Under the pieces are notes generated by a model that worked only from the letters and a program-made list of their open reading frames with translations, made no database searches and was not told where the DNA came from. Of a stretch of 51,790 nt of DNA, positions 1 to 7,986 are shown piece after piece; positions within the stretch are counted from its first letter, which is position 1, and the number at the start of each line of letters is the position of its first letter. The position numbers were made by a program, and so were the translations under genes. The stretch comes from Nanobdellota archaeon. Its GTDB lineage: Archaea > Nanobdellota > Nanobdellia > Pacearchaeales > GW2011-AR1. Location: assembly GCA_022563455.1 (NCBI GenBank), contig JADFNI010000002.1:1-51790 (forward strand), given 5' to 3'.

Positions 1-2120
1 ATTCTGCTAATTCTAATATGGATTCACAAACTTTAGTTGTTAGTCCGATTGCGTCTTTTACTTCTCTTTCTTTTGATGTTTCTAGTCCTCAAGACTTTGG
101 GGTGGCTATAACTCCAACTTGTTCTGTTGTTAGTGGAGATGGAAGTGCTGTTTTGACTTTGGATGGGGTTGTTATTAGTTCAGGAGTTTCCTTAACTCCG
201 GGAGCTGGATCTTTATCATTCAATTGTAGTTTGAGTGCTAGTCAAAATTATAGTTCGTCTGAGAATGTTTCTGTTTATACAGTTAGTCCGATTTCATCAA
301 TTGTTAATTTGACTTTGAATTCTAGTTCTTCAGATATTACAATCTTTGCTGGAGATTCTATTAATCTAGGTTGTTCTGTTGTTGCTGGAGATTCTTTAGC
401 AGTAATTGAGATGTATCGAGAAGGATTATTAATTAATTCCGGAAATTCTCCTGTTAATAATTTAACAACATTTAGTATTGTTCAAGTTGAGAATGTTACT
501 TGTAGTTATAAGAACTCGCAAAACTATACGACCAGCTTTGAGACTTTCTTTGTTAATGTGACTCCTGTTCCGGACACTACTCCTCCTGTATTTACAACTA
601 TTCCATTGGATGCGAATATTAATTATGGGGATCTTTTGAGTGTTGACTTTGATGCTAGCGATGAGACTTTGTTTGATTCGTTTTTGATTAATTGGAGTGA
701 TACGTTTAGTATAAATTCTGCTGGGTTGTTGGTTAATGTTAGTCCATTATCTGGTGGGAGTTATTCTATTAATGTTTCGATTAATGATTCTTCTGGGAAT
801 GTTAATTGGACTATTTATTCTGTTACTGTGAATCCAATTAGTCCATCATTGAGTTTTGTTTTAACCCCTTCGAACTCTGAGGATTATGGGATTACTGTGA
901 CCTCAACTGGAAGTGGTTGTCCTTCTCAGTTAAGTTGTGTTCTTTATAGGGATAGTGTTGCGGTTACGAATGGGGAAAGTGTTTCGTTATCAGCTGGATC
1001 GTATAATTATGATTATAATACGACTGGAAATGTGAATTATACTAATGGTTTTGCTTCAGACACTCTAACTGTTAGTCCTGTTAGTCCTGTTGGAAGTTTG
1101 ACTAATTCTACTTCTTGGACTGTTGATTATGGAACCTTGATTACTGTTGGGTTAGTTGAAAGTAATACTGGGGACTTTGATGTAACTTATACTATTTATC
1201 GTGATGGTGTTAGTGTTGAAACGGGAGAAACTGTTTCGTTATCAGCCGGAACTTATAATTATATTTTGAATACAAGTGGTGGGGTTAATTATTCTGCTAA
1301 TTCTAATATGGATTCACAAACTTTAATTGTTAGTTTGATTGCGTCTTCAACTTCTCTTTCTTTTGATGTTTCTAGTCCTCAAGACTTTGGAGTGGCTATA
1401 ACTCCCTCTTGTTCTGTTTTGGTTGGTGATGGGAGTGCTGTTTTGACTTTGGATGGGTCTGTTATTAGTTCTGGGGTATCTATAACTCCTGGGGCTTCTT
1501 CAATGTCCTTTAATTGTAGTTTGGCAGCTAGTACAAATTATGGTTCGTCAGAAAGCATTTCAATTTATACAGTTAATCAGGTTTCTTCTGTTGTTAATTT
1601 GACTTTGAATTCTATTTCAGAAGATATTACAATCTTTGCTGGAGATTCGATTAATCTTGGGTGTTCTATCGTAACTGGGGATTCTTTGGCTACTGTTGAA
1701 CTTTATCGAGAAGGTAGTTTGATTGATAGTGGGGTTTCTCCTCTGAACAACTTGACTACATTTAATATTGTTCAAGTTGAGAATATTACTTGTAGTTATG
1801 TTAATTCAGCGAACTATACAACTAGTTTTGAGACTTTCTTTGTTAATGTGACTCCAGTTTCTGATACTACACCTCCGTTCTTTACAACTATTCCAGCAAC
1901 TGCTAACATTAACAAAGGAGAAATTTTAAGTGTTGACTTTGATGCAGCGGATGATGTTTTGTTTGATTCGTTTTCGATTAACTGGACTGATACATTTTCG
2001 ATTAATTCAGTTGGTTTACTTGTGAATACTAGTCCGTTATCTGGTGGGAGTTATTCGATTAATGTTTCGATTAATGATTCTTCTAGTAATATTAATTGGA
2101 CTTTGTATTTGGTTGTTGTT
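1..2120 (+). repeat. Long tandem coding repeat, 1290-bp period
   Basis: The first 34 bases of the window recur at 1291, giving a period of 1290 bp (430 codons). The second copy runs from 1291 to about 2120, where it breaks off into the beta-helix domain. The first copy extends to the left edge, so more units may lie outside. Both copies contain the same order of Ig-like modules. Many stretches match at base level, pointing to fairly recent duplication or gene conversion. Confidence 0.85.
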
Positions 2121-3380
2121 AATGAGATCTTTATTGAAGAGGAGATCTCAGGGTGTAGATCATTAAATGTAGCTAATACTTCTTATTACTTGATTCAGGA
2201 TATCATAGCTACTGAAGATTGTTTGATTGTTGGTGCTGAAAATATCACTATTAATTTTGGAGGATATAATATAACTGGAAACAGTTCTGGAAATGGAGTT
2301 TATAGTATCGGTCAAAATAATTTAATAATTAAAAATGGTGAAATTTATGATTTTGAAAATGGGATTAACATCGTCGGTGGAAATCAAAATCAAATAGAAA
2401 ATATGATTTTAACATCTAATCCTTATGGGGTTATTCTTTCTTCAGTTATAGATACTATTTTGATAAATAATGTAATAACAAATAGCGCTGAAAATGGGAT
2501 TAGAATTTTTGGAGGAAGTAATAACTCTTTATCTGGAAACAATTTTTCTGGAAATTCTATAGACTTTTCTTCTAGTCCTGGATCTCTTAAGATATTTAGC
2601 CTGAATGATATTAAACTGGAGATGTCCACATTGGACATTAAGATTGTATGGGATGATAGATTAAACTTTACTTCAAATAATCTTGGTGATGCAATCGAAA
2701 TTTCTCCTAATAGATTATTCGTTAATTCTTCTCTAATTCCTTCCTTAAATCGAAGTGCTAGAATTAAAATAAATAATACTGATTCATTGAATTTTGTTGA
2801 TAGAATTTCCCTAATCAATGGAGCGATTTGTCCTTCTTCAATTTGTGTAGAAGTTAGTGACGCCGATATTTATGTGTTTGATGTTGCTTATTTTTCAGAT
2901 TACATTTATAGTATTGGTGAGGGTAATATAGGTGGAGAGAGCTCTGGTGGAGGTGGAGGACCAAGTGTAAGTTCTGGAGGTCAGGCGAGTATAATAGAAA
3001 CAATAATCAATAAAAATCAAAGAGAAGAAGTATGTTTACTGTGCTCAAAATCTTTAAAAAAACATATACAACGTAGAGGAAATATTGATTATGACAGTGA
3101 GGAATTAGAAACTTTAACTCTTGAGATAAATAGAGAAATAAAAAGTCCAGTTACAATGGAAGAAATTAATTTTGTTTTGCAAAATTTTGAGGAAGAGTGT
3201 GATTCTTACCTTCCCCTTTTTGGAGGTTTAGCTATTGGAAGATCCAGGGAATTATCTACAGTAGTTGTCTTTATTTCTGCATTCTTTGTTTTATTATTTT
3301 TTATCTTCCTCTATTTTGCACTTAGAAAAATCAGAAAAATTAAATCTTCCAGATTTAAAAGAAAGGAAAAGCGAAAATAA
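1..3380 (+). CDS. Giant surface protein, C-terminal part (Ig-like repeats, beta-helix, membrane anchor)
   Basis: This is the 3' part of an exported surface protein. The reading frame is open at the left edge: codons before the first ATG (position 18) repeat in-frame at 1291, so that ATG is internal. The visible 1120+ residues hold Ig-like beta-sandwich repeats. Among them are two cadherin-like units beginning DTTPP (residues about 188-272 and 617-700). A right-handed beta-helix-like stretch follows (about 715-850, repeated N-I/V-I and G-I/V-N-G motifs as in NosD/pectate-lyase folds). A Gly/Ser linker comes next, then a membrane helix at about 1080-1103 and a basic tail. NxS/T sequons are very dense. 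An adhesin or envelope role is inference. No catalytic motif is visible. Confidence 0.85.
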   Translation, partial: SANSNMDSQTLVVSPIASFTSLSFDVSSPQDFGVAITPTCSVVSGDGSAVLTLDGVVISSGVSLTPGAGSLSFNCSLSASQNYSSSENVSVYTVSPISSIVNLTLNSSSSDITIFAGDSINLGCSVVAGDSLAVIEMYREGLLINSGNSPVNNLTTFSIVQVENVTCSYKNSQNYTTSFETFFVNVTPVPDTTPPVFTTIPLDANINYGDLLSVDFDASDETLFDSFLINWSDTFSINSAGLLVNVSPLSGGSYSINVSINDSSGNVNWTIYSVTVNPISPSLSFVLTPSNSEDYGITVTSTGSGCPSQLSCVLYRDSVAVTNGESVSLSAGSYNYDYNTTGNVNYTNGFASDTLTVSPVSPVGSLTNSTSWTVDYGTLITVGLVESNTGDFDVTYTIYRDGVSVETGETVSLSAGTYNYILNTSGGVNYSANSNMDSQTLIVSLIASSTSLSFDVSSPQDFGVAITPSCSVLVGDGSAVLTLDGSVISSGVSITPGASSMSFNCSLAASTNYGSSESISIYTVNQVSSVVNLTLNSISEDITIFAGDSINLGCSIVTGDSLATVELYREGSLIDSGVSPLNNLTTFNIVQVENITCSYVNSANYTTSFETFFVNVTPVSDTTPPFFTTIPATANINKGEILSVDFDAADDVLFDSFSINWTDTFSINSVGLLVNTSPLSGGSYSINVSINDSSSNINWTLYLVVVNEIFIEEEISGCRSLNVANTSYYLIQDIIATEDCLIVGAENITINFGGYNITGNSSGNGVYSIGQNNLIIKNGEIYDFENGINIVGGNQNQIENMILTSNPYGVILSSVIDTILINNVITNSAENGIRIFGGSNNSLSGNNFSGNSIDFSSSPGSLKIFSLNDIKLEMSTLDIKIVWDDRLNFTSNNLGDAIEISPNRLFVNSSLIPSLNRSARIKINNTDSLNFVDRISLINGAICPSSICVEVSDADIYVFDVAYFSDYIYSIGEGNIGGESSGGGGGPSVSSGGQASIIETIINKNQREEVCLLCSKSLKKHIQRRGNIDYDSEELETLTLEINREIKSPVTMEEINFVLQNFEEECDSYLPLFGGLAIGRSRELSTVVVFISAFFVLLFFIFLYFALRKIRKIKSSRFKRKEKRK

Positions 3381-3442
3381 TAAAATAAAGGAAAAAATTA
3401 AGGTAAGTTTTTAAACTGATCCGACTTTGGTTGAATACAAAA

Positions 3443-3808
3443 ATGGTGAGTAAAAAAATAGATTTTAGCTGGTGGCCTTTTGGATTTTTTTTCGGGGTTT
3501 TTATAGTTTTTATTAATATTATGATACTTTATAATGGTGGTTTTTCTCATTCTGTATTTCATATGATTTTCCACGCCTTGATTGCTTTTCTTTGTTTTGG
3601 AATTTTATTATTTTCATTAAGATTAAATGAATCTGCAATAAAATATATTTTCGCAGGAGTTCTGATTGGAATAATTGTTGAAACTTCTTCGTTTATATTA
3701 CATCTTTTTGGAGAATACTACTTTTTGTCCTCAAATCCTCTTAAAGGGTCAATTTGGATAGTTTCTATATTATTAATTATGGAAGGTTTTAAGGAGGCTG
3801 TAAAATGA
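3443..3808 (+). CDS. Small multi-pass membrane protein, first of a coupled operon
   Basis: I do not recognise the family. About 121 residues with four hydrophobic segments (roughly 12-30, 40-60, 65-87 and 100-115 counted from this ATG). Several His and aromatic residues lie near the second and third helices. I chose the ATG at 3443 over an upstream in-frame TTG at 3431. The stop overlaps the next start by 4 bases (ATGA), so translation is probably coupled. It starts a run of five tightly packed genes that ends with a Cache-domain sensor head. A membrane-complex subunit is a reasonable guess, but nothing in the sequence identifies it. Confidence 0.7.
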   Translation: MVSKKIDFSWWPFGFFFGVFIVFINIMILYNGGFSHSVFHMIFHALIAFLCFGILLFSLRLNESAIKYIFAGVLIGIIVETSSFILHLFGEYYFLSSNPLKGSIWIVSILLIMEGFKEAVK

Positions 3809-4056
3809 ATTTATTAGTTCAAATTTCTATACTTTTAATAATATCACTTATAGTTTTGACAAAAAGTGCTTTAAATATGATCACTGAAAAAAGAATAGGT
3901 ATTTTTATTCCTTTTTTTGGATGGGGGATTTCTTTTTGTCTAAGTGCTGGATTAATGTTTTATGGTTTTTTTGACTTAGCCAATGAAGTGATTCTTATAA
4001 CAACTTTTATATCAGTTTTAGCGATATTTTATATTATAATGGAGGCAACTAAATGA
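3805..4056 (+). CDS. Small membrane protein, 83 residues
   Basis: Unrecognised. Three hydrophobic segments (about 3-20, 29-52 and 58-78) fill nearly the whole protein. It overlaps both neighbours by 4 bases in ATGA junctions, so it is made in step with them. It is probably a subunit or accessory of the same membrane assembly as its neighbours, judged only from context. Confidence 0.7.
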   Translation: MNLLVQISILLIISLIVLTKSALNMITEKRIGIFIPFFGWGISFCLSAGLMFYGFFDLANEVILITTFISVLAIFYIIMEATK

Positions 4057-4547
4057 TAGATAATGAAATTATTAATGCTCTTGGATTAAGTGTCTCTTTT
4101 ATGGGGGTAATGTTGAGTATTGTTTCCATTGGAATAATCTTCTTTATATCTAGAACTTCAAAGAAAAGTAAAAAAGAACTAATCAAAATTAGTTTCTTGA
4201 TTATTTCTTGGTCGACTTTTATAATTTTAAATACTTTCTTTAACGTTGGCACAGAAAATAATGCTCTAGTTTTTTTGAAATATTCCTTTGTACATGTCTC
4301 AATTATTTTATTTGGTGTTATCATTGTTTTAGCATCATTACTTATGCTTTCACATTTATCTAAGAAATTCGAAGAGGGTTTATTGATCATTGCTTTGACT
4401 GCTGCAATCGTTTCCATATTTGAAAAAATAATTTTCCCATTTTTTTGGAATCCTCTTATCGGTTTAATAAACCAAATTATAATGATCATTCCTATATTGC
4501 TTGGTTTTTTTATGATTATATTAAATGTTATTAATGATAAAAATTAA
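4053..4547 (+). CDS. Small multi-pass membrane protein, 164 residues
   Basis: Unrecognised. Four to five hydrophobic segments are visible (about 12-33, 44-62, 75-100, 108-125 and 135-158), with a basic loop (SKKSKKE) after the first. Size and layout resemble the membrane half of multi-pass sensor proteins, but no soluble domain follows. The stop is 1 base before the preferred start of the next gene. A long open frame on the opposite strand here is a shadow. Confidence 0.7.
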   Translation: MIDNEIINALGLSVSFMGVMLSIVSIGIIFFISRTSKKSKKELIKISFLIISWSTFIILNTFFNVGTENNALVFLKYSFVHVSIILFGVIIVLASLLMLSHLSKKFEEGLLIIALTAAIVSIFEKIIFPFFWNPLIGLINQIIMIIPILLGFFMIILNVINDKN

Positions 4548-4548
4548 A

Positions 4549-5139
4549 ATGGAAAACACGAATAAAAAGAAAAAACTTGAAATAGTTATAATTATAATTT
4601 TGATGATATTCCTTTTAACTGTCCCGTTAATTATCTTTAAGGAAAATAATAAGTTTGATGGTTCAATTACTTTGCGAAACCTTGAGGGTAGAGCAATTTA
4701 TGAAGTATCAGTTACACAAGTGGAAAATTTTGGATTAGAATTAGCCGTAGAAGTTCCGGAAAAATATCAAAGTGTGAAGCCTGGAGAAACACTTCGATTT
4801 CAGATTACTATAAAAAACTTGGAAAGGGCGGGAAGATATGATATACAATTAGATTATTATATTAAGAAAAATGATATAATACTCGTAAATCGAAGAGAGA
4901 TTAAGGCAATTGAAACGCAAGCATCTTTTTTAAGTTCGATTAAAATTCCGGAGAATATTCTTCCAGGAATATATAGTATTGTAGTTGAGATTGATGAAGA
5001 AAGAAAGGCTATAGCTACATTTTATATTAAAAGTTCTGAGATAAACCAGATTAAAATATACCTTGCAATTTTGATTATAGCAATATTAGTAGTTGGAGGA
5101 CTAATTTCTTTTGAACTTCATAGACTTGGAAGCAAATAA
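4549..5139 (+). CDS. Membrane-anchored Ig-like protein of the PEKY/ETQASF family
   Basis: A 196-residue protein with an N-terminal signal-anchor (about 10-30), one extracytoplasmic beta-rich domain and a C-terminal helix (about 168-190) followed by a short tail. The domain carries PEKY at 70-73, a GET/F segment at about 79-84 and KAIETQASF at 119-127. The same landmarks in the same order occur in the genes at 49999 and 51614, so these are paralogues. The fold looks like an Ig-like/CARDB-type sandwich (inference). I prefer this ATG, just after the upstream stop; an ATG at 4525 would overlap the previous gene. It lies directly before a Cache-domain gene, as its paralogues do. Function unknown. 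Confidence 0.8.
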   Translation: MENTNKKKKLEIVIIIILMIFLLTVPLIIFKENNKFDGSITLRNLEGRAIYEVSVTQVENFGLELAVEVPEKYQSVKPGETLRFQITIKNLERAGRYDIQLDYYIKKNDIILVNRREIKAIETQASFLSSIKIPENILPGIYSIVVEIDEERKAIATFYIKSSEINQIKIYLAILIIAILVVGGLISFELHRLGSK

Positions 5140-5179
5140 CTAAATTTAAATACTAAAAAGCATTTTCATATAAAAGAGA

Positions 5180-6094
5180 ATGAAAATTAGCACTTTACTT
5201 GCAGTTGTATTTTTCGTCATAGCCTTGCTTTCGAGTACTGGTGGTACGGCATATTATTATAAACAATCAACCTCGATAGTTAAACAACAAATTTTTGAGA
5301 ATTTAGAAACTCTTTCTCAACTGAAGTTACAAAGTATTGATTATTTCTTTGATGGACAACAGGATAAGATAAGGATAATCTCAATAAGCAGGGGATTAGA
5401 TAATTCTGATTTGTTAAATCTTGTAAATATAAATAGACAATTTTATGAATTGTTTATTTTAGATCCTGGCGGAATAATAATTGCCTCTTCGAATGAATTG
5501 CGTGTTGGATTAGACATGTCCAAGAAAGATTACTTTGTTAATGCTAAAAATACAATTTATGTTACTGATGCCTATTATTCTAAGACAACTGGAAAGAATA
5601 ATATTTTATTCTCTTTGATTAATAATGATAATAATATATTGGTTGCGAGAATAGAGTTAAATGCTTTGGATGAAATTATGTTGGATAGGGCTGGTCTTGG
5701 AGATAGTGAAGAATTCTATTTAATAAATTCTGAAAAATATATACTGACTCCACAATTATTTGAGGATAATGCTCCATTAGGTGTTGTTATTGATACACTT
5801 GGAGCGAGAAGATGTTTTGGGAATTCTCTTGGAGAAAATAATGGAATGTTAACATATAGAGATTATAGGGGGGAGAGGGTTATTGGGGTTTCTTATTATA
5901 TTGAGGAAAGGGATTGGTGTCTATTGGTAAAGATTGACGAAACAGAAGTTTTAGGTAGTCGAGAAAAGGCATTTCAAAAAACTTCACTGTCTATTATAGC
6001 AATTTTTATAACTTCAGTTACATTATTTGGATATATTATTGGATTATTTCTTGATAAACTAATTGTTCTTAGGAAAAATAAGAGGAAATTTTAA
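5180..6094 (+). CDS. Cache-domain membrane sensor head without output domain
   Basis: A 304-residue protein: helix 1 at about 5-25, a double-Cache (dCache_1-like) extracytoplasmic region to about residue 258, helix 2 at about 268-292, then a 12-residue basic tail. Cache signatures include the coiled entry helix (SQLKLQSIDYFFD), ILDPGGIIIASS and the distal GLGDSEEFYLIN. Cys212 and Cys247 (RRCF, DWCL) are conserved in three other Cache proteins at 45-50 kb and could form a disulphide. Cache domains normally bind small ligands such as amino acids. No HAMP, kinase or methyl-accepting region follows, so it cannot signal alone in the usual way. It closes the operon that starts at 3443. Confidence 0.85.
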   Translation: MKISTLLAVVFFVIALLSSTGGTAYYYKQSTSIVKQQIFENLETLSQLKLQSIDYFFDGQQDKIRIISISRGLDNSDLLNLVNINRQFYELFILDPGGIIIASSNELRVGLDMSKKDYFVNAKNTIYVTDAYYSKTTGKNNILFSLINNDNNILVARIELNALDEIMLDRAGLGDSEEFYLINSEKYILTPQLFEDNAPLGVVIDTLGARRCFGNSLGENNGMLTYRDYRGERVIGVSYYIEERDWCLLVKIDETEVLGSREKAFQKTSLSIIAIFITSVTLFGYIIGLFLDKLIVLRKNKRKF

Positions 6095-6136
6095 TTTTTT
6101 AAAGTAAGATTTAAATCATTATGAAATAAGGAACTT

Positions 6137-6268
6137 TTATTCCTTATAATCCTTCTCTTCAATAATCTTATTAATTATTTCTCTATCTTGTTCATCTAGT
6201 TCTTTTCCTCTTGTTAATTTGTAAATTATTACTTTCAATTCTCCAATTTCCTGTGTTAGCTCTTCCAT
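6137..6268 (-). CDS. Acidic microprotein of the IIYKL family, 43 residues
   Basis: A short gene on the minus strand, starting at ATG 6268 and preceded on that strand by a purine-rich GAGGTGGG. Its product contains IIYKLTRGKELDEQDRE followed by IINKIIEEKDY. It aligns across nearly its whole length with the 35-residue product at 6789-6896 and with residues about 42-75 of the 88-residue product at 16900. Conservation of protein sequence between three separate loci is the main evidence that it is real. Predicted fold is two amphipathic helices with a short turn. No function is known to me; a small regulatory or protein-binding role is a guess. Confidence 0.65.
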   Translation of the reverse strand: MEELTQEIGELKVIIYKLTRGKELDEQDREIINKIIEEKDYKE

Positions 6269-6374
6269 TTACCGTTTTTCCCACCTCATGGATATTAGAA
6301 AGAAAATCTTATATAAACTTTTGGTGACCAACTTTATTATGTGTTTGTACAGCCATCTATACTTTTGGAAAAAA

Positions 6375-6677
6375 TTACTCGAACATTCTCTTAAAAAAAT
6401 TTTTAGATTTTCCAGAAGAAATAAATTTTGCATATTGCAAGAGAAAAAATTTCATAAATCCGGCATGTGTTTCATCTAATTTTCTCATTAAAAATTGCAT
6501 TCGTGTTTTGTTATCAAGTTCTTCACGTTTTTCATTCCATAATAAGTAATCAAAGAAAATAATCTTTCCTACAAGTTCAGAGTAACTTCCTACTGCGCCA
6601 TAACCATTTGACCTTAGTTTATCTAACAATAGCTTAAATTTCTTTTTATTTAATTTTATTACAATTTGACTTGTCAT
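6375..6677 (-). CDS. Small basic hypothetical protein, possible ribbon-helix-helix N-terminus
   Basis: A 100-residue basic protein. The first 45 residues run strand-helix-helix (MTSQIVIKLNKKKFKLLL, then SYSELVGKII), a layout reminiscent of ribbon-helix-helix DNA-binding proteins. The rest is helical and rich in Lys and Phe. It lies between two IIYKL microprotein genes on the same strand. A plus-strand open frame over it is AT-rich noise. Function is not established. Confidence 0.6.
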   Translation of the reverse strand: MTSQIVIKLNKKKFKLLLDKLRSNGYGAVGSYSELVGKIIFFDYLLWNEKREELDNKTRMQFLMRKLDETHAGFMKFFLLQYAKFISSGKSKNFFKRMFE

Positions 6678-6788
6678 TTTATTAAAAACAAATAAAGATC
6701 TATTTGTGTCATTATTAATTGAACTAGCTTAAAATATATAATTTGTGTTGATTTTTGAAACTATTTTCAAGAATTTAGGTTTAGAATG

Positions 6789-6896
6789 TTAATAATCTTT
6801 ATTTTCAACTATTTTATCTATAAAATCTCGTTCTTTATCGTTTAAATCTTCGTCTTTTACTAATTTATAAATAATTAATTCTTTTGGATTGGACAT
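6789..6896 (-). CDS. IIYKL-family microprotein, 35 residues
   Basis: Minus-strand ATG at 6896, stop at 6789-6791. It shares the IIYKLV...DLxxxxRxxIDKIVExKDY pattern with the products at 6137-6268 and 16900-17166. A ribosome site is not obvious. The match to two independent loci at protein level is the argument for coding. Together with 6137-6268 it flanks the small basic protein at 6375-6677. Confidence 0.6.
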   Translation of the reverse strand: MSNPKELIIYKLVKDEDLNDKERDFIDKIVENKDY

Positions 6897-6967
6897 ATTC
6901 TTCTTATCTTCTTAAAATTTAGTTACTTTAAAGCTAAATTTATCTTATATTTAAACATTTCGGTATA

Positions 6968-6998
6968 AATTCAGTGTAAACCTTTTTTATACTGAATT
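6968..6998. promoter_or_regulatory. Inverted repeat upstream of winged-helix gene
   Basis: AATTCAGT at 6968-6975 and its exact complement ACTGAATT at 6991-6998, 15 bases apart. It sits just upstream of the ATG at 7012 and downstream of a TATA-like stretch (TTATATTTAAA, about 6943-6953), so it overlaps the expected transcription start. The position fits an autoregulatory operator. Confidence 0.45.
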
Positions 6999-7011
6999 AG
7001 TCCTGTTTTTT

Positions 7012-7257
7012 ATGGAAAAAGACTATTATTGGGTTATTAGAGGGTCACAAAAAAAGAAAATAATTAAAGTGATGGATAAACCAAAAATTCCTACAGAAAT
7101 AAAAGAAGAGACTAATCTTAGTTTGAATAATGTTAGTGATATTTTACAGGAATTTAAGAAAAAGAAAATTGTTAAATGCTTAAATCCTGGGGAGAAAACA
7201 GGAAGATTATATACATTAACACCTAAGGGAATGAAAATTAGAGAGATGGTTGAATAG
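7012..7257 (+). CDS. Winged-helix DNA-binding protein
   Basis: An 81-residue transcription regulator of the small archaeal winged-helix type. Helices at about 15-25, 28-37 (TEIKEETNL) and 40-53 (recognition, LNNVSDILQEFKKKKIV) are followed by a wing, GRLYTLTPKGM. It is a paralogue of the minus-strand protein at 16542-16805, which has the same CLNP...GR.Y.LT..G pattern. An inverted repeat directly upstream suggests it controls its own gene. Targets are unknown; the nearby radC and microprotein genes are candidates. Confidence 0.8.
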   Translation: MEKDYYWVIRGSQKKKIIKVMDKPKIPTEIKEETNLSLNNVSDILQEFKKKKIVKCLNPGEKTGRLYTLTPKGMKIREMVE

Positions 7258-7280
7258 TGATAAAATTAGAAATTTATGAA

Positions 7281-7952
7281 TTAAATCATTTCTTCCTCCT
7301 TCAAACTAACAAACTTTCCTCCACCAATTATTATATGATCCAATATTTGTATTCCTAATAATTCTCCGGCTTTGATTAATTCTTTTGTGATTTTAATATC
7401 AAAACTACTAGGAGTTGAGTCTCCAGAAGGGTGATTATGGAGTATAATTATTGCAGCTGCATTTTCTTCTATTGCTATTTTGAAAATCTCACGAGGATGA
7501 ACGATAGATTCATTTAAGGATCCAATAAAGATGGTTTCTTGTTTGATTATTCTTCTTCTCGAATCTAGATAAACCCCTATAAAATGCTCTTTTTCTAATG
7601 AATTCATTTTAGGAATGAATATATTTGCTATATCTTTTGCACTTTTTATTTGGGGCTTTATTTCTTCTTTAAATGCAGATAATCTTTTTCCCAATTCAAA
7701 ACAAGCCATTATTTGACATGCTTTAGCATCTCCGATTCCTAATTGTTTTTTTAAAGTTGATGTTTTTAATCTAGATAAAGATTTAAGATTATATTTTGTA
7801 AAAAACTTGTTTGATAGTTCAAGAACATTTTCCTTTTTATTTCCTGTTCTTAGAATAATTGCTAGAAGTTCAGAATTTGTTAATGATCTTGCTCCATGTT
7901 TGAGGAGTTTTTCTCTTGGTCTTTCTTCAGATGGTAGTGTTTTTATGTTCAT
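7281..7952 (-). CDS. radC: RadC-family JAB/MPN metalloprotease-like protein
   Basis: A 223-residue protein of normal RadC length. The N-terminal helix-hairpin-helix-like region (PREKLLKHG, LTNSELLAIILRTG, LGIGDAKA) precedes the JAB/MPN domain from about residue 100. The metal-binding JAMM motif is complete: HNHPSGD with His172 and His174, and Asp185. RadC proteins are common in bacteria and often near mobile DNA. Their cellular role is disputed despite the name, and they are uncommon in archaea outside DPANN. It lies downstream of idi on the same strand with a 34-base gap, so co-transcription is possible. Confidence 0.92.
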   Translation of the reverse strand: MNIKTLPSEERPREKLLKHGARSLTNSELLAIILRTGNKKENVLELSNKFFTKYNLKSLSRLKTSTLKKQLGIGDAKACQIMACFELGKRLSAFKEEIKPQIKSAKDIANIFIPKMNSLEKEHFIGVYLDSRRRIIKQETIFIGSLNESIVHPREIFKIAIEENAAAIIILHNHPSGDSTPSSFDIKITKELIKAGELLGIQILDHIIIGGGKFVSLKEEEMI

Positions 7953-7986
7953 AGTCTAGACAAGAAAAAGTTGTTTAAATAATTTA

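Noticed and set aside
3431..3442. Upstream TTG as start of the first small membrane protein
   Set aside because: The ATG at 3443 is the standard start and the extra four residues add nothing recognisable.
4049..4489. Minus-strand 146-codon frame
   Set aside because: It fully overlaps the coupled membrane-protein gene at 4053, has no ribosome site and reads as the antisense of hydrophobic codons.
6288..6479. Plus-strand 63-codon frame
   Set aside because: It overlaps the better-supported minus-strand gene at 6375-6677 and has no recognisable pattern or start signal.
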